A stretch of DNA of 64,000 nt from Metabacillus malikii (GTDB taxonomy: Bacteria > Bacillota > Bacilli > Bacillales > Bacillaceae). The DNA lies in assembly GCF_030813355.1 (NCBI RefSeq), contig NZ_JAUSUD010000022.1, forward strand, positions 24,905 to 88,904, written 5' to 3'. Positions 28,851-39,685 of the stretch are shown here, in pieces (within the stretch, counting starts at the first letter, position 1; each line of letters opens with the position of its first letter). Made by a program: the position numbers and the translations under genes. The notes beneath the pieces are model-generated. The model was not told the origin of the DNA. It ran no database searches and saw only the letters and a program-made list of their open reading frames with translations.

Positions 28851-30386
28851 TTAATTTGCTTCTGTGTTAGTATTTGCTTCTTCTTTCTTTACCAAATCAC
28901 TTGAAAGATTATCTATACTTGCTCTTATATTCCCTTTACCGGAGAAATTTTCTAGCAACTGTTTTACATCAATACCAGACGATGCCTTTAATGATTCCTG
29001 AAGTGAAGTCATCAAGTTTGTTGCATATCCTGTTACTTTATTTGCTCCACTATTTTCACCGTTCCCACCTGTATCGACTACTGTAATTTTATCAATATTC
29101 GATAATGGTGTTGCAACTTGTTTTGCATATTCAGGAAGCATCTTAATTATCATATCCAATATTGCAGCTTCTCCGTATTGTTCAAACGCCTCTGCAATTT
29201 TACGTTTCGCTTCTGCTTCAGCTAAACCTTTCAGACGAATAACGTCTGCTTCAGATTCACCTTGAGCTCTTTCTGCTTCGGCTTTTGCTAAACCATCAAT
29301 CCTAATTTTTTCAGCTTCGGCTTTTGCCATTGCCTCTATACGATATTTGTTTGCATCAGCTTGGGCAATATCTTTTGCTTTATTTGCTGATGCAGCTTGT
29401 TCTACTGCATAACGATCAGCGTCGGCCTTTTTCTTTACTTCAGAATCATATTGACGCTCACGACGTTGAATTTCTTTTTCCTCAAGTTCAATCTGTTTTT
29501 GTCTTTCGATAATTTTTATTTGCATTTCATGCTCGGTTACTTCCTGTTTAGCTCTAGCCGTTTCTAAATCATAGGCCTGGTCAGCACGAGCTTTTGCGAT
29601 GTCTTGTTCCCGTCTGAAATCTGCCATTTTCATTTGATTTTCTTTTTCAGCTTCAGCGATTTCTGTTGCACGTTCTAATTCTGATTTTTTTGCTTCCTTA
29701 CTAGCCTCAGCACGTTTAATTCTCGTTTCTTTCTCAGCCTCAGCCGTTGCAATATCTGCATCACGTTTAACTTGGGCAATTCTTGGTTTCCCTAATGAAT
29801 CTAGGTAACCATTTTTGTCTCTTACATCTTTAATCGTAAAAGATACTATTACTAGACCCATTTTTGCTAAGTCCTGTGTTGCAACCCTTTGAACTTCTTG
29901 TGAGAATTTATCACGATTCTTATATATTTCCTCAACTGTCATTGACCCTAGAATTGAGCGTAAATGACCTTCTAATACTTCTCTTGCCTCATTTTCTCGA
30001 TCTTCCTTCTTTTTACCGAGAAACTGTTCTGCAGCTGTTGCTATCTCTTCAATTGAACCACCAATCTTAATAATTGCTGTTCCATCAGCCATGACAGGGA
30101 CACCTTGTTCTGTATAGACTTCAGGAGTTGTTACATCAAGCTTACTCGATAATAAACTTAATGGTTCAGCTTGTTGGAATACTGGGAGAATGAACGCTCC
30201 TCCACCACGAATGATTTTAATTTTGTTTCCTGACTCATCTACATGTACATTTTTATTTCCTAAATAACTACCAGTTACGATCAAGGCCTCATCAGGTCCT
30301 GCAGTTTTGTATTTTGCTACAAATACTGCAATTAAAGCTATTAATAAGAAAACAACTACACCAACAACTGTTAAGATTAATGTCAT
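28851..30386 (-). CDS. floT: Flotillin-like SPFH membrane protein (FloT/YuaG)
   Basis: A scaffold of functional membrane microdomains. It has an N-terminal hydrophobic hairpin (about residues 3-24), an SPFH/band 7 domain (about 30-200), then a long coiled coil rich in EA-K repeats (AEAEKETRIKRAEASKEAK and similar, about 225-420) and a C-terminal region ending KKEEANTNTEAN. Length 511 aa matches FloT. It follows the NfeD-like gene by 12 nt, the same order as yuaF-floT in B. subtilis. Confidence 0.95.
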   Translation of the reverse strand: MTLILTVVGVVVFLLIALIAVFVAKYKTAGPDEALIVTGSYLGNKNVHVDESGNKIKIIRGGGAFILPVFQQAEPLSLLSSKLDVTTPEVYTEQGVPVMADGTAIIKIGGSIEEIATAAEQFLGKKKEDRENEAREVLEGHLRSILGSMTVEEIYKNRDKFSQEVQRVATQDLAKMGLVIVSFTIKDVRDKNGYLDSLGKPRIAQVKRDADIATAEAEKETRIKRAEASKEAKKSELERATEIAEAEKENQMKMADFRREQDIAKARADQAYDLETARAKQEVTEHEMQIKIIERQKQIELEEKEIQRRERQYDSEVKKKADADRYAVEQAASANKAKDIAQADANKYRIEAMAKAEAEKIRIDGLAKAEAERAQGESEADVIRLKGLAEAEAKRKIAEAFEQYGEAAILDMIIKMLPEYAKQVATPLSNIDKITVVDTGGNGENSGANKVTGYATNLMTSLQESLKASSGIDVKQLLENFSGKGNIRASIDNLSSDLVKKEEANTNTEAN

Positions 30387-30398
30387 ATAAATCTCCCC

Positions 30399-30926
30399 CT
30401 ATATTGTGAATGAATGATTTACTTCATGTGGACTTACATGCAACACTCCATTTTTCACATCAATCACTAAAACCATTTTTCCTTCTTTAATTTCTTCCTC
30501 ATCAAAACTAACGGCAGATTTTGCAATTGTTCCACCCTTACCATTAAGCACCACTTCTCCAAAACCGTCTTTAGGAATCGTAGTGATGACTTTGCCAACT
30601 CTCCCCTTAAGGGAATCATTCGTATATACGAGTGACTGTTCCGCCTTCGATAATGGGATGAATACAAATAAATTTAAAATCGTAACTAAAATAAGACTAA
30701 CCGTTACAGCTAATAACAAAATAAATATGCTTTGTATGTTTGTAAATTTTTCAAGCAGAAACCCAGTACCAGAAAGGATAGTAATAAAAGACAATAAAAG
30801 CGTAGGGTTTAAGAATCCTGAACCCTCTAATACATCACCGATGAGGATATATATTAATGTAATGGCTCCAGCAATGATTAAAGCAACCAAATATAGGGAT
30901 TCTAAAGATATGCCTAAAATCTCCAT
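30399..30926 (-). CDS. NfeD-like membrane protein (YuaF)
   Basis: A 175-aa partner of flotillin. It has about three hydrophobic segments in residues 8-95, then a C-terminal OB-fold NfeD domain (LKGRVGKVITTIPKDGFGEVVLNGKGGTIAKSAVSFDEEEIKEGKMVLVIDVKNGVLHVSP). AGAAAGGTGGTG precedes ATG 30926. The B. subtilis counterpart operon is sigma-W controlled; I looked for TGAAAC with a correctly spaced CGTA and did not find a convincing pair. Confidence 0.92.
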   Translation of the reverse strand: MEILGISLESLYLVALIIAGAITLIYILIGDVLEGSGFLNPTLLLSFITILSGTGFLLEKFTNIQSIFILLLAVTVSLILVTILNLFVFIPLSKAEQSLVYTNDSLKGRVGKVITTIPKDGFGEVVLNGKGGTIAKSAVSFDEEEIKEGKMVLVIDVKNGVLHVSPHEVNHSFTI

Positions 30927-31517
30927 ACTTCACCACCTTTCTAAAGGATTACGATTATGTATCCAACTGATTATCGTAATTTATCTCTTATTTGAGGCAC
31001 ATTTCATAAACATTGTTCCTTCTATATTTGTTTCAGGTTGATTTCAATCCGATAACCCATCATTGATTACTTTCCACCCTCAGTCGAAAAAATCCATTTT
31101 TTCGTATCCATTACAAAACTTCTACTCATATTTTACTTCCGGACAACACCAAGGTTTATCAGCTCCATTCAACCTATATATTGCAAATGCAAAACAACAA
31201 TCTAACAGAAAAGTGCCTACTTGTATTACGTAATAGACCGGAAAAGGTTCCAAATTTGCATTAATTTGTTGTGATTATGTACTAGATGACTTTGATGTTG
31301 TTGTTGGTTGTTACGCTAAAAATTCATTTCCCTCCTTAGAACAACAGTTTTTTCAGCATCGCTCCAATTAACAAGTTGCAAAAATTACTATTTACTAACT
31401 TAACTATCAATAAGCAGAAAATATAGCCAAAATTGATCTATAAATTATTTGACATAAATTATCATGCTATAAGAAAGAATATAAAAGCTTACTTTTAATA
31501 ACAGAGGAGGAATATAA
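30927..31517. other. Long intergenic region without a supported gene
   Basis: About 590 bp between the divergent NfeD-like and DUF3231 genes. No open frame with a good ribosome binding site is present. On the minus strand near 31330 a fine AAGGAGGGAAATG is followed almost at once by a stop codon, so it cannot encode a protein beyond three residues. No terminator, tRNA or repeat was recognised. Confidence 0.5.
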
Positions 31518-32018
31518 ATGGGAATTTTAAGCGGCAAACCTGAAGAAGAACCTCTACATTCAGGTGAAGTATATAATTTGTGGTCACATCTTTTCGCAAC
31601 AAAAGGAACACTTGTTACTTTGCAAGTTTTAATAAATCATACAGGAGATCACGATTTGAAAGTCTTTTTAGAGGACCTAACGGAAAACTGTCTAAAACAA
31701 GAAGAGCAGCAAACAGAAGCAATAATTAAACAAAACGGAATACGAATTCCACCTGCACCTCCTGCTCGTCCTGATGTACAAGTTGAAGATATTCCGGCTG
31801 GAGCTCGCTTTAATGACCCGGAAATTGCGGTTCTTATACAGAAAGAACTATTGTCAGGGAAAATGTTCTTTAGTTACGTTTCAAGCAGTTCTATACGAGA
31901 AGATATTGCTACGATGTTTGATGAATTTTTAGTACAAAGAACAGAATATGAGGCAAAGCTTTTAAAAATAAGTAAAGAGAAGGGTTGGTTAGTTCCGCCA
32001 CCGCTCTTGGTGAAATAA
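31518..32018 (+). CDS. DUF3231 family protein
   Basis: A 166-aa protein with a predicted four-helix, ferritin-like or CotF-like fold, typical of DUF3231 proteins that are common in Bacillaceae. It begins [22 protein letters not shown] and has a central [24 protein letters not shown] segment. AGAGGAGG precedes ATG 31518. Function is unknown; relatives are often sporulation-associated. Its stop lies about 26 nt before the likely start of the MFS gene, so the two are probably cotranscribed. Confidence 0.85.
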   Translation: MGILSGKPEEEPLHSGEVYNLWSHLFATKGTLVTLQVLINHTGDHDLKVFLEDLTENCLKQEEQQTEAIIKQNGIRIPPAPPARPDVQVEDIPAGARFNDPEIAVLIQKELLSGKMFFSYVSSSSIREDIATMFDEFLVQRTEYEAKLLKISKEKGWLVPPPLLVK

Positions 32019-32044
32019 ATTTTTTAAAGGGTGTGAAAGCATAC

Positions 32045-33280
32045 GTGGCATCAAAATCTAACGGAATGACAATAACGGCAATTGGGTCAATACCTCTAAT
32101 TATGACATTGGGAAATTCAATGCTTATTCCAATCTTGCCCCAAATGAAGTCAAGTTTAAAACTGTCTCAGATGGAAGTTAGTTTAACAATTACTGTTTTT
32201 TCTGTTGTTGCAGCTATTTTTATCCCTATATTAGGTTACTTATCTGACCGCTTCTCACGAAAAATTGTCATTCTGCCGGCACTTATCCTTTATGGACTTG
32301 GTGGCCTTCTAGCAGGTTTCGCTGCATGGAAAATGTCAAACCCTTATATATGGATATTAGTAGGAAGGACTTTACAAGGTATCGGTGCTGCTGGAAGTAT
32401 GCCTATTGCAATGGCATTGACTGGCGACTTATTTAAAGGCGGTGAACAAAGTAGGGTTTTAGGGATAGTTGAAGCATCAAACGGGCTAGGTAAAGTTCTG
32501 TCCCCTATTCTAGGCTCTTTGCTAGGACTACTCATTTGGTATTCGGTATTTTTTGCTTTCCCAGCGATTGTTGTTGTTTCTGTTCTACTTACTTGGATAT
32601 TTATTAAAGAAAAAAGAAATAGACAAGCCCCTCCCCCATTTGGTAAATATGTAAGAGGTTTATTATCAGTATTTAAATACGAAGGGAGATGGCTATTTAC
32701 AGTTTATTTAGCAGGCTCTATCTGTTTATTCACTTTATTTGGAATATTATTTTATCTATCCGATGTACTTGAGAAAACTTATAAAATTGACGGGGTTGTT
32801 AAAGGGCTCATATTAGCGATTCCACTTTTAGTTATGGTGACAACGTCTTATTTGACTGGTAGCAAAATCGGCAAAAACATGATAGCAATGAAGCGTTTAA
32901 TTGTAATGGGCCTTAGTCTTATGACAATATCTTATGGATTATTAGTACTAGTTGAAAAATTGGTGCCGTTTTTACTGATACTCGTCATCAGTAGTGTTGG
33001 AACAGGTCTTGTGTTACCTTGTATAAACAGCTTAATAACAGGCTCTGTAGGAAAGGAGCGCAGAGGATTTGTTACTTCTCTATATAGTTCTGTTCGCTTC
33101 TTAGGTGTTGCTGTAGGACCACCTGTATTCACACGATTACTTGAATGGTCAAGAACTGGTATGTTCCTTTCAGTGGCTATTTTAACTCTTGTCGCTGGAC
33201 TGTTAGCCCTTGTCCTCATTCATGTTGAAAAGGACTCTAAAGGCAAGAAAAAAAGAACCATCAGATATAACTACGTTTAA
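32045..33280 (+). CDS. MFS transporter (drug exporter type)
   Basis: A major facilitator protein of about 411 aa with twelve predicted membrane spans. It carries the MFS loop 2-3 motif ([15 protein letters not shown]) and the motif C-like [24 protein letters not shown] seen in DHA1-type drug exporters. The open frame extends to 31985 inside the DUF3231 gene, but GTG 32045 (MASKSNGMT), about 12 nt after AAAGGG, is the more likely start. The substrate is unknown. Confidence 0.85.
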   Translation: MASKSNGMTITAIGSIPLIMTLGNSMLIPILPQMKSSLKLSQMEVSLTITVFSVVAAIFIPILGYLSDRFSRKIVILPALILYGLGGLLAGFAAWKMSNPYIWILVGRTLQGIGAAGSMPIAMALTGDLFKGGEQSRVLGIVEASNGLGKVLSPILGSLLGLLIWYSVFFAFPAIVVVSVLLTWIFIKEKRNRQAPPPFGKYVRGLLSVFKYEGRWLFTVYLAGSICLFTLFGILFYLSDVLEKTYKIDGVVKGLILAIPLLVMVTTSYLTGSKIGKNMIAMKRLIVMGLSLMTISYGLLVLVEKLVPFLLILVISSVGTGLVLPCINSLITGSVGKERRGFVTSLYSSVRFLGVAVGPPVFTRLLEWSRTGMFLSVAILTLVAGLLALVLIHVEKDSKGKKKRTIRYNYV

Positions 33281-33283
33281 CAT

Positions 33284-33871
33284 TTATCGATAACGTCTAG
33301 ACTTAAATACTCTATCAACCATTTTCGTTGCTAACCATTGACTAATTAATGCTTGAATAATGATTTCCCATCTAACAATGAATGCAATAATGACAAAAAT
33401 AATCCCATTGAGCCAAAGTAATGTTTTCCCAGGCAGGATTCCTCGTGTATTTGCAAATATTAAGGCGATTACTCCAACCCCACCGTTGGAGACGCCTTCT
33501 CTCAGTAATAATCCAATTCCTAATCCGAGAAATAGCGAACCTAAAATTAAATCTATCCACGTATTTCCTAGTGTAATATCCAATATATTTTGAAAAAAGT
33601 AGACAGACATTGATGTAACAGTCATTGCCACCATTGTCCAAAGTGTACTGCTATTACCTAGGTACTTTATTGCAAGTAAAAGCATTGAAAAGTTGACGAT
33701 CCATAATGCAAGTCCCATATTTATTTGAAAAAAATAATGAAATAAAACGGCTATACCTCCTGCACCTCCTGAAGGTATAGCATGTGGAAACAAAAACATT
33801 CCCATTCCCAAGCCTTGAGTAAAACCACCAACAAAGACGAAGCTTGCCTTTTTATAAAATTCTCTCATCAT
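33284..33871 (-). CDS. YitT/YczE-like integral membrane protein
   Basis: A 195-aa protein with five or six membrane spans. It carries the YitT-type block FPHAIPSGGAGGIAVLFHYFF near residue 29 and a second GGVGVIALIFANTRGI repeat near 130. It lacks the C-terminal DUF2179 domain of full-length YitT proteins, so it is a membrane-domain-only form. Function is unknown. It is convergent with the MFS gene, only 3 nt apart. Confidence 0.82.
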   Translation of the reverse strand: MMREFYKKASFVFVGGFTQGLGMGMFLFPHAIPSGGAGGIAVLFHYFFQINMGLALWIVNFSMLLLAIKYLGNSSTLWTMVAMTVTSMSVYFFQNILDITLGNTWIDLILGSLFLGLGIGLLLREGVSNGGVGVIALIFANTRGILPGKTLLWLNGIIFVIIAFIVRWEIIIQALISQWLATKMVDRVFKSRRYR

Positions 33872-34165
33872 ACCATCCTGAAATTATTTCGATTTTTAAA
33901 GTATAGATATGTTATAATCTATTCCCTGCTTGTACTATTTATGATTTGAATAGGTAATATCATTTCATCACTTCAATAAAAATCTTCGTTCATTGGATAG
34001 CCTTCGGAACATTCCTATTCCGCATGAGAGCCAGTACTCATGCTGTAATCAACCTAAACGTCTAACTCGTAATAAATAATACGAAGATAAAATCGAAATA
34101 TCAAATCATCGTTCGGATTTGTCTATGATTAGAACCTTTCATCCCAACATCCAAATTAGCTAATT

Positions 34166-34699
34166 TTAAGATTGAGTCTCAAATTTCTCAGTAAAGATAA
34201 TGTCTGATTTCTTTAACATTTCCTTTGATAATGGCTTTTCGTTAGCATAACCCAATCCTAATATAGCTAGTACTCTTCTATCCTCTGGGATTGATAGTGC
34301 CTCTCTTACAAAACTTTCCCTCTGATAAGACTCTACATTATCCATCGTATTTACTATTGCACCAAATGCACAGCCTACCCCTTCATTTACAGCCGCTAAC
34401 CAAATAAAACTACTAGCAATTGACGCATCCTGAATCCAGTACTTACTAATAGTTGGTCTCCCAGTAATAACAATGGCACGATTAGCCTTATTTAACCACT
34501 TAACATATGGAGTTGCCTCAGATAGCTTAGTCAACATTTCCTTATTTCTTATTGAAATAAATTCTCTTGAAGGTAAATTATTTCCTGTAGGTGCTAAATA
34601 TGCAGCGTTTATTATCTTTTCCATTACTTCATCGGATATTTCCTTTTCTAAAAAACTCGTAATCTCACGCCTTTTTTCTATTACCTCGTAAAACTCCAT
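34166..34699 (-). CDS. Nitroreductase family protein
   Basis: An FMN-dependent oxidoreductase of 177 aa. The FMN-binding N-terminal pattern (EKRREITSFLEKEISDEVMEKIINAAYLAPTGNNLPSREFI) and C-terminal AILGLGYANEKP match short nitroreductases. AGAGGAGGATATT precedes ATG 34699. The substrate cannot be read. A GCATGAG/CTCATGC hairpin (34022-34043) lies downstream, without a T run. Confidence 0.88.
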   Translation of the reverse strand: MEFYEVIEKRREITSFLEKEISDEVMEKIINAAYLAPTGNNLPSREFISIRNKEMLTKLSEATPYVKWLNKANRAIVITGRPTISKYWIQDASIASSFIWLAAVNEGVGCAFGAIVNTMDNVESYQRESFVREALSIPEDRRVLAILGLGYANEKPLSKEMLKKSDIIFTEKFETQS

Positions 34700-35129
34700 T
34701 AAATATCCTCCTCTTTAAAATGATGTATATATTTTACTACTTTATTCTACCAGCATTTATTATATAAGCTAAATTATTCGCATTGATGTTTGGAACGAAT
34801 GAACGAATCCACTATAAAAAAGTGAATATGTGGAAAACTGTCACTTAAAAACTGTTATACCTATGGAAAGCGAATAACTCCTTTGCTACACATATAGGTA
34901 AATAGCACTATTCATTTATATTAGATTAATAAAAATGTTATAAATAATAATGATTGTATTAATTGACAGTCAACAGCACATTTCTACTAAATTATAGAAA
35001 TTTTATTTGAAAATATTTTGCGAAAATAGTAGAAATATTCATAAGTTCCGTTTATTATTAACTTAAATGTTAAATATAAACACAAACATTTACTTAGGTA
35101 AAAAGACTTATGTTTTAGGGGGTTAGAAC
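34700..35129. other. Intergenic region without a supported gene
   Basis: About 430 bp of A/T-rich DNA between the divergent nitroreductase and chemoreceptor genes. I found no convincing sigma-D motif (TAAA with GCCGATAT) for the chemoreceptor. TTGACAG near 34963 could be a -35 element, but no good -10 sits at 16-18 nt. Confidence 0.4.
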
Positions 35130-36911
35130 GTGGACAGTAACGAAAAGAAAAGACGTGCAAAAAAGGAGTCGAAGACAACAAAAACTAAAAGGAAAACTGC
35201 TGTATTGAACTACTTTAAAACGATTCGAGGTAAGATTACCGTTTCATTTGGAATTTTGTCTATTGTTTTACTAGTGTCAGCTACGACATCATATATGAAT
35301 ATGACACAGCTTGACAATGAAATCGATTACTTAATTGAAAATGATTTAGAGATTAATAGAAGCTCCCAGAATCTATCAGAAACTTTAACTAAGATGGAGT
35401 CGAGTCAAAGAGGTTTTGTGCTTACAGGGCTAACCGATTTAGTTTATCCTTTTGAAAATGGAAAGTATGAATTTACGGAAGAGTACGAAATATTGCTAGA
35501 ACTATTTAGAAACAATGAAGCCCAACTTGCAAAGTTAGCGATTATTGAGGAAAACTATAATAATTGGATTGAGTATGCTGATTCGCTTATCACCATTCGA
35601 AAAACTGAAGGATTAGAAGCTGCAGCTTTAATTGTAGAAGCAGGTGAAGGAACTGCCTTCATGGAGGCTATACAGACACAAATTGAATTTATTACGTCTG
35701 AACAAAAAAATATTCAAGCAGAACGAATTGATGAATTAAATAAACAAGTTTCAGTATTTAAAGTGATTACAGTTGGTTTAACTTTGTTTGCAATTCTTTT
35801 AGCACTATTTTTCATGATTAATTTATCAAGAGGAATTCGTAAAAATGTATCTAAAATTAGCCAGTCTATTTTGGAAATTGCCAATGCTGGCGGTGACCTG
35901 ACAAAACGGATTGAAGTCAATACACAAGATGAAATTGCCGACTTAGCAAATGATGCAAATAAATTAATTGATAGTATCGCCGTTTTAGTTCGTCAAGTTT
36001 CACTTATGGCTCAAAATGTAACCGCAACCAGTCAGGAATTACTTGCGTCTGCGGAAGAAACGTCGACTACTATTCACTCGATTGCAAAAACAACAAGTGA
36101 GATTGCATCAGGTAGTGAGACGACAAAATCAAAAATGGATTTTTCTTCTGAAAAGATGGAAGAGCTTGAAAGTGCCGCTACTTTCTTAAATCAACAAGCT
36201 GAAATTGTTAAAACAAATTCATCCGAAATGCTAGTAGTTGCTAAAAAAGGTGGGGAGACTGTTCAGGCCTCATCTGAAAAGATTAATTCTATAGAAGAAA
36301 TTATGTTAAACACAAGTCAAACCGTTGAAGCACTTGGAAATAAATCAAATGAAATTACTTCGATTATTGGAACGATTACAGATATTGCTGAACAAACGAA
36401 TTTGCTAGCATTAAATGCGGCAATTGAGGCTGCACGTGCTGGTGAACATGGGAAAGGCTTTGCTGTCGTTGCAAAAGAAGTTAGAAAACTAGCTGAACAG
36501 TCACAACTAGCCGCACAAGGTGTGAAAGATATTATCCACTCAATTCAAACTGAAGTAAAAAATATTGTCCAACAGAACCAACAAGGTGTAAAAGAAGTTA
36601 TTGCTGGTGTTGAAATGACAAATCAAACGAATTCATCTTTGAGCGATATCATCAATCAAACACAGCGAACAACAATCGTCGTCAATGAAATGGTTGACCA
36701 TATTCAACAAACACTAAAATTAAGTAAAGAAGTATCCGAATCATTTGAGAAAGTTATTGAAATTACAACAGAAACTGCATCATATACTGAAAATACAGCT
36801 GCAGCTTCAGAGCAAGGTTCTGCAGCAATGGAACAAATAACGATCTCAACCTCTCATCTATCTAAACAAGCCGAAGAATTAAGAACTGTTATTGAACGGT
36901 TTAAATTATAA
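35130..36911 (+). CDS. Methyl-accepting chemotaxis protein with CHASE3-like sensor
   Basis: A 593-aa transmembrane chemoreceptor. It has a basic N-terminus, a membrane span near residues 37-56, an extracellular CHASE3-type helical domain (about 60-195, with [15 protein letters not shown]), and a second span near 209-230. A HAMP domain follows, then a signalling domain with the hairpin tip [28 protein letters not shown]. It starts at GTG 35130 after AGGGGG. It is monocistronic. The ligand is unknown. Confidence 0.95.
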   Translation: MDSNEKKRRAKKESKTTKTKRKTAVLNYFKTIRGKITVSFGILSIVLLVSATTSYMNMTQLDNEIDYLIENDLEINRSSQNLSETLTKMESSQRGFVLTGLTDLVYPFENGKYEFTEEYEILLELFRNNEAQLAKLAIIEENYNNWIEYADSLITIRKTEGLEAAALIVEAGEGTAFMEAIQTQIEFITSEQKNIQAERIDELNKQVSVFKVITVGLTLFAILLALFFMINLSRGIRKNVSKISQSILEIANAGGDLTKRIEVNTQDEIADLANDANKLIDSIAVLVRQVSLMAQNVTATSQELLASAEETSTTIHSIAKTTSEIASGSETTKSKMDFSSEKMEELESAATFLNQQAEIVKTNSSEMLVVAKKGGETVQASSEKINSIEEIMLNTSQTVEALGNKSNEITSIIGTITDIAEQTNLLALNAAIEAARAGEHGKGFAVVAKEVRKLAEQSQLAAQGVKDIIHSIQTEVKNIVQQNQQGVKEVIAGVEMTNQTNSSLSDIINQTQRTTIVVNEMVDHIQQTLKLSKEVSESFEKVIEITTETASYTENTAAASEQGSAAMEQITISTSHLSKQAEELRTVIERFKL

Positions 36912-37037
36912 GGCCAGGTTTGCCGATGCAAATTGCAAATAACGAAACGCGTAGGAAGGTTAGATTAATGTATGTTTACACTAACAATGCACACAAAGCA
37001 CGTTCATGCGATATGTGTCTAACCCTAATAACAATAC

Positions 37038-37082
37038 AAAAAGAACAAGAAATGTCGTGTTATCGACTTTCTTGTTCTTTTT
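37038..37082. terminator. Bidirectional intrinsic terminator
   Basis: AAAAAGAACAAGAAA (37038-37052) pairs perfectly with TTTCTTGTTCTTTTT (37068-37082), extended by an inner GTCG/CGAC. It separates the chemoreceptor and GH127 genes and can serve both. Confidence 0.9.
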
Positions 37083-37117
37083 GTTAGAACAATTCCCTTG
37101 CCGGTTATCATTGTTTA

Positions 37118-39403
37118 TTATTTGTAGTCTGTTCCTTTAACAATCCTTACTCCGTACACTCCACCTGCAACCTTTCCTTCACTAGATGCAAATTTAACCT
37201 TAACACTTTGTTTTCCTAATGTTAACGATAGCGGAATTTCATATAAACAATCAAATAATTGTCCAGGTTGATTTGCTTTAAGACTAACTGATGTAATAGT
37301 TTGATTATCAATCATGATATCAAACTCTCTATCATATGCCCTTCCATTTTCATGTACAGTCGTATCATTTCCACTATAGGTGACAACTAAATATGACGTT
37401 TTTTCAGGGTCAACTTTCATTTGATAACTAAAATATCCTTCACCAATACTATCTCTCCAACCACGATTAAATAGATTTAAGTAACCGGATCGTGAGTTTT
37501 TCTTCTCTATTGAATGTTCAACTTCAGGTTGCTGCTCATGTGGACTTACAACATCTATTGTCATTTCATTTATTTTTTTTGCTTCTTCTAATTCTTTGTC
37601 AATAAACGTTTGATATGCACCTTCATCCATTATGTTCCAATATAGATTGTACCTTTGATGGTGTAGCTTATGAAAAGGAATTAGTGTAATCCTTATGTTA
37701 CCTGGTTGTCCGATTGGTGCTGTAATAAATGATAAAGAGTTATCATTTGTTCGTTTAATCCACTTTGTTATATCCCTTTCATCTGTAATTAAATCAGGTA
37801 CTTCAATTAATGGGTGATTATTCAGGGATAAATGGTCTTTTAAAATATCTGACTCTGGGAATTGTTCTCTTCCTAAAGCACCTGCTAAAACTATTGGTCC
37901 GTATAATATTGCAGCTTTCCGTTTATCATCCTTTGTATGTTCGAGATATAAATTCATCGGGATCTGAATCTCAATCACATCTCCATCTTTCCACTTACCA
38001 CTTATTGTTAAATATCCATTTTCATAGCATTTATATTCAGTCTTTCCATTTACCGTAGCTAACACTGGTCCAGCTATCCACTTTGGAACACGTATACGGA
38101 TTGTAACCTCTTCATTCGTAGTTTGTGTAAACGTTAACTTCGCGAAATTAGATTCTGGGAAGTTTGTTTCTTGTCTAAGCTTAAGATTGTGTTCTGGTAT
38201 AGAAAGCTCTGAAGCTATAAATAAATTTATATACAACTCATTATTTTCGTAATAATAGATATTTCGGTTATACCTCGCTGGATTTTCCATTCCCGTACCT
38301 GTACAGCACCAAAAAGATTCATCTGGTGAACAGTAAACTTTAAAATGTCCAGGTTGAGTAGCAACGAAATAGGTTTTCATTCCAGAATCAGGATCTTGCG
38401 ATGCAAGAATATGATTATAGAGGGCTCTTTCATAATAATCAATATATTTTACGTCTTTACTCCACTTAAAAAGATGTTCTGTTAACTTTAACATGTTATA
38501 AGTATTACATGTTTCCGTTGTTTGGATACCAAGTTGTTCTGTATCCTCTGGTCCAAAATGTTCATTAATACTATTACCACCAATAACATAGGAACGATGA
38601 TTTGTCACTTGACTCCAGAAATACTCAGCCATATTACGATAAGTATATTCTCCAGTGATTTCGTATAATTTTGCCGCACCAATTACTTTTGGTATTTGTG
38701 TATTTGCATGTTTTCCTTGGAGATCATCGACTCCTTTAGATAGAGGTTCTAGTACCGCTTGATGACAAAAGCGTTTAGCTAGTTTTAAATAATCTTCATT
38801 GTTCGTAATCAGATACAAATCAGCTAAAGCTTCATTCATTCCTCCATGCTCACAAATTAACATTCTTTGAAATTGCTCTTCACTTAATTTATCTGTTTCC
38901 TTTTTTGCCCAATTAGCGAGTTTCGTAACGATTGAAAGTGCCTTTTCATTCCCTGTTAAATTATATACATCTATTAATCCAGCATATATTTTATGGATGC
39001 TATACCAAGGTACCCAGCCTCCGCCTAAGCTAAAGTTATCTACTTCATAATCCCCGCTAAATACTTTGTCAAAGCAAGACCGACTAAAGCCACTAACATA
39101 CCCTTCATCATCCAGCTGTTGGACAAGTTCAAGCTCATCAACTGCATATTCAAGTTTACTCTTTAATAGTAAATCTGACGTAATCGAATACATTGTAGCT
39201 GTTGCAGATAGCCAATGACCGATAGAATGCCCACTAATTCCTGTTGATTCCCACCCTCCATATCTTGGCTTTTTTGGTGTATGAGAAACTGCTTCATAAC
39301 ACGGCGCAATTAATCTATCAACATCAAGGTATAGTAAATACTCTTTACCCTTTATTTGTGAATCTTTAAAAAGACCTTCTAGCAAATTTACATTTTTCAA
39401 CAT
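37118..39403 (-). CDS. GH127 beta-L-arabinofuranosidase
   Basis: Predicted to release L-arabinose from beta-L-arabinofuranosyl ends. The about 761-aa protein has the GH127 (alpha/alpha)6 barrel and C-terminal beta-sandwiches. The unusual zinc-thiolate site is intact: TTETCNTYNML gives Glu297 and Cys299, and SFWCCTGTGMENPARYN gives Cys366/Cys367, matching the catalytic Glu and Cys residues of HypBA1. There is no signal peptide, so it is cytoplasmic. ATG 39403 follows GGGGG and is preferred to ATG 39415. A divergent AraC regulator is next door. Confidence 0.92.
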   Translation of the reverse strand: MLKNVNLLEGLFKDSQIKGKEYLLYLDVDRLIAPCYEAVSHTPKKPRYGGWESTGISGHSIGHWLSATATMYSITSDLLLKSKLEYAVDELELVQQLDDEGYVSGFSRSCFDKVFSGDYEVDNFSLGGGWVPWYSIHKIYAGLIDVYNLTGNEKALSIVTKLANWAKKETDKLSEEQFQRMLICEHGGMNEALADLYLITNNEDYLKLAKRFCHQAVLEPLSKGVDDLQGKHANTQIPKVIGAAKLYEITGEYTYRNMAEYFWSQVTNHRSYVIGGNSINEHFGPEDTEQLGIQTTETCNTYNMLKLTEHLFKWSKDVKYIDYYERALYNHILASQDPDSGMKTYFVATQPGHFKVYCSPDESFWCCTGTGMENPARYNRNIYYYENNELYINLFIASELSIPEHNLKLRQETNFPESNFAKLTFTQTTNEEVTIRIRVPKWIAGPVLATVNGKTEYKCYENGYLTISGKWKDGDVIEIQIPMNLYLEHTKDDKRKAAILYGPIVLAGALGREQFPESDILKDHLSLNNHPLIEVPDLITDERDITKWIKRTNDNSLSFITAPIGQPGNIRITLIPFHKLHHQRYNLYWNIMDEGAYQTFIDKELEEAKKINEMTIDVVSPHEQQPEVEHSIEKKNSRSGYLNLFNRGWRDSIGEGYFSYQMKVDPEKTSYLVVTYSGNDTTVHENGRAYDREFDIMIDNQTITSVSLKANQPGQLFDCLYEIPLSLTLGKQSVKVKFASSEGKVAGGVYGVRIVKGTDYK

Positions 39404-39524
39404 GATGTCCCCCATTCACATTTTGGCTACCTCTATTATGATACTTATAGGCCTGAAACGGAATTCACAAAATATTAGAATCCATATCTTATTTTTAGCT
39501 TTTTTGATATAATTCAATAAGAGG

Positions 39525-39615
39525 CTGAGACAAAACTGTTTTTATAAGCATTGTTCTTTTTTTATGTTACAGAGCCGTCTCCGCTATTTAACTCGCTATC
39601 CATCCATTTACTAGA
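39525..39615 (-). repeat. Degenerate copy of the GC-rich intergenic repeat end
   Basis: On the minus strand this reads AGCGAGTTAAATAGCGGAGAC and then, after a gap, AACAATGCTTATAAAAACAG. That is the same order and spacing as the right end of the repeat at 2330-2670 (AGCGAGTACTGTAGCGGAGAC, then AACAATGTTTACAAAAACA). Only the terminal ~90 bp remain. It lies in the GH127/AraC intergenic region. Confidence 0.6.
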
Positions 39616-39685
39616 GATATTACATAATTAGAACATAACCATACATTAATAAAACTGAAAAAAACGTTAGGAGGAATACCATTAA

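Noticed and set aside
30927..31060. Possible sigma-W promoter for the NfeD/flotillin genes
   Set aside because: TGAAAC occurs on the minus strand, but no CGTA lies at the required 16-17 nt spacing.
31325..31350. Strong AAGGAGGG followed by ATG on the minus strand
   Set aside because: The frame stops after three codons. No leader-peptide context or downstream gene makes a minigene convincing.
34022..34043. GCATGAG/CTCATGC hairpin as a terminator of the nitroreductase gene
   Set aside because: The stem is only 7 bp and there is no T run on either strand, so I list it only as a note in the gene entry.
39450..39466. Possible cre site before GH127 (TGAAACGGAATTCA)
   Set aside because: The central CG is shifted and at least two defined positions fail.
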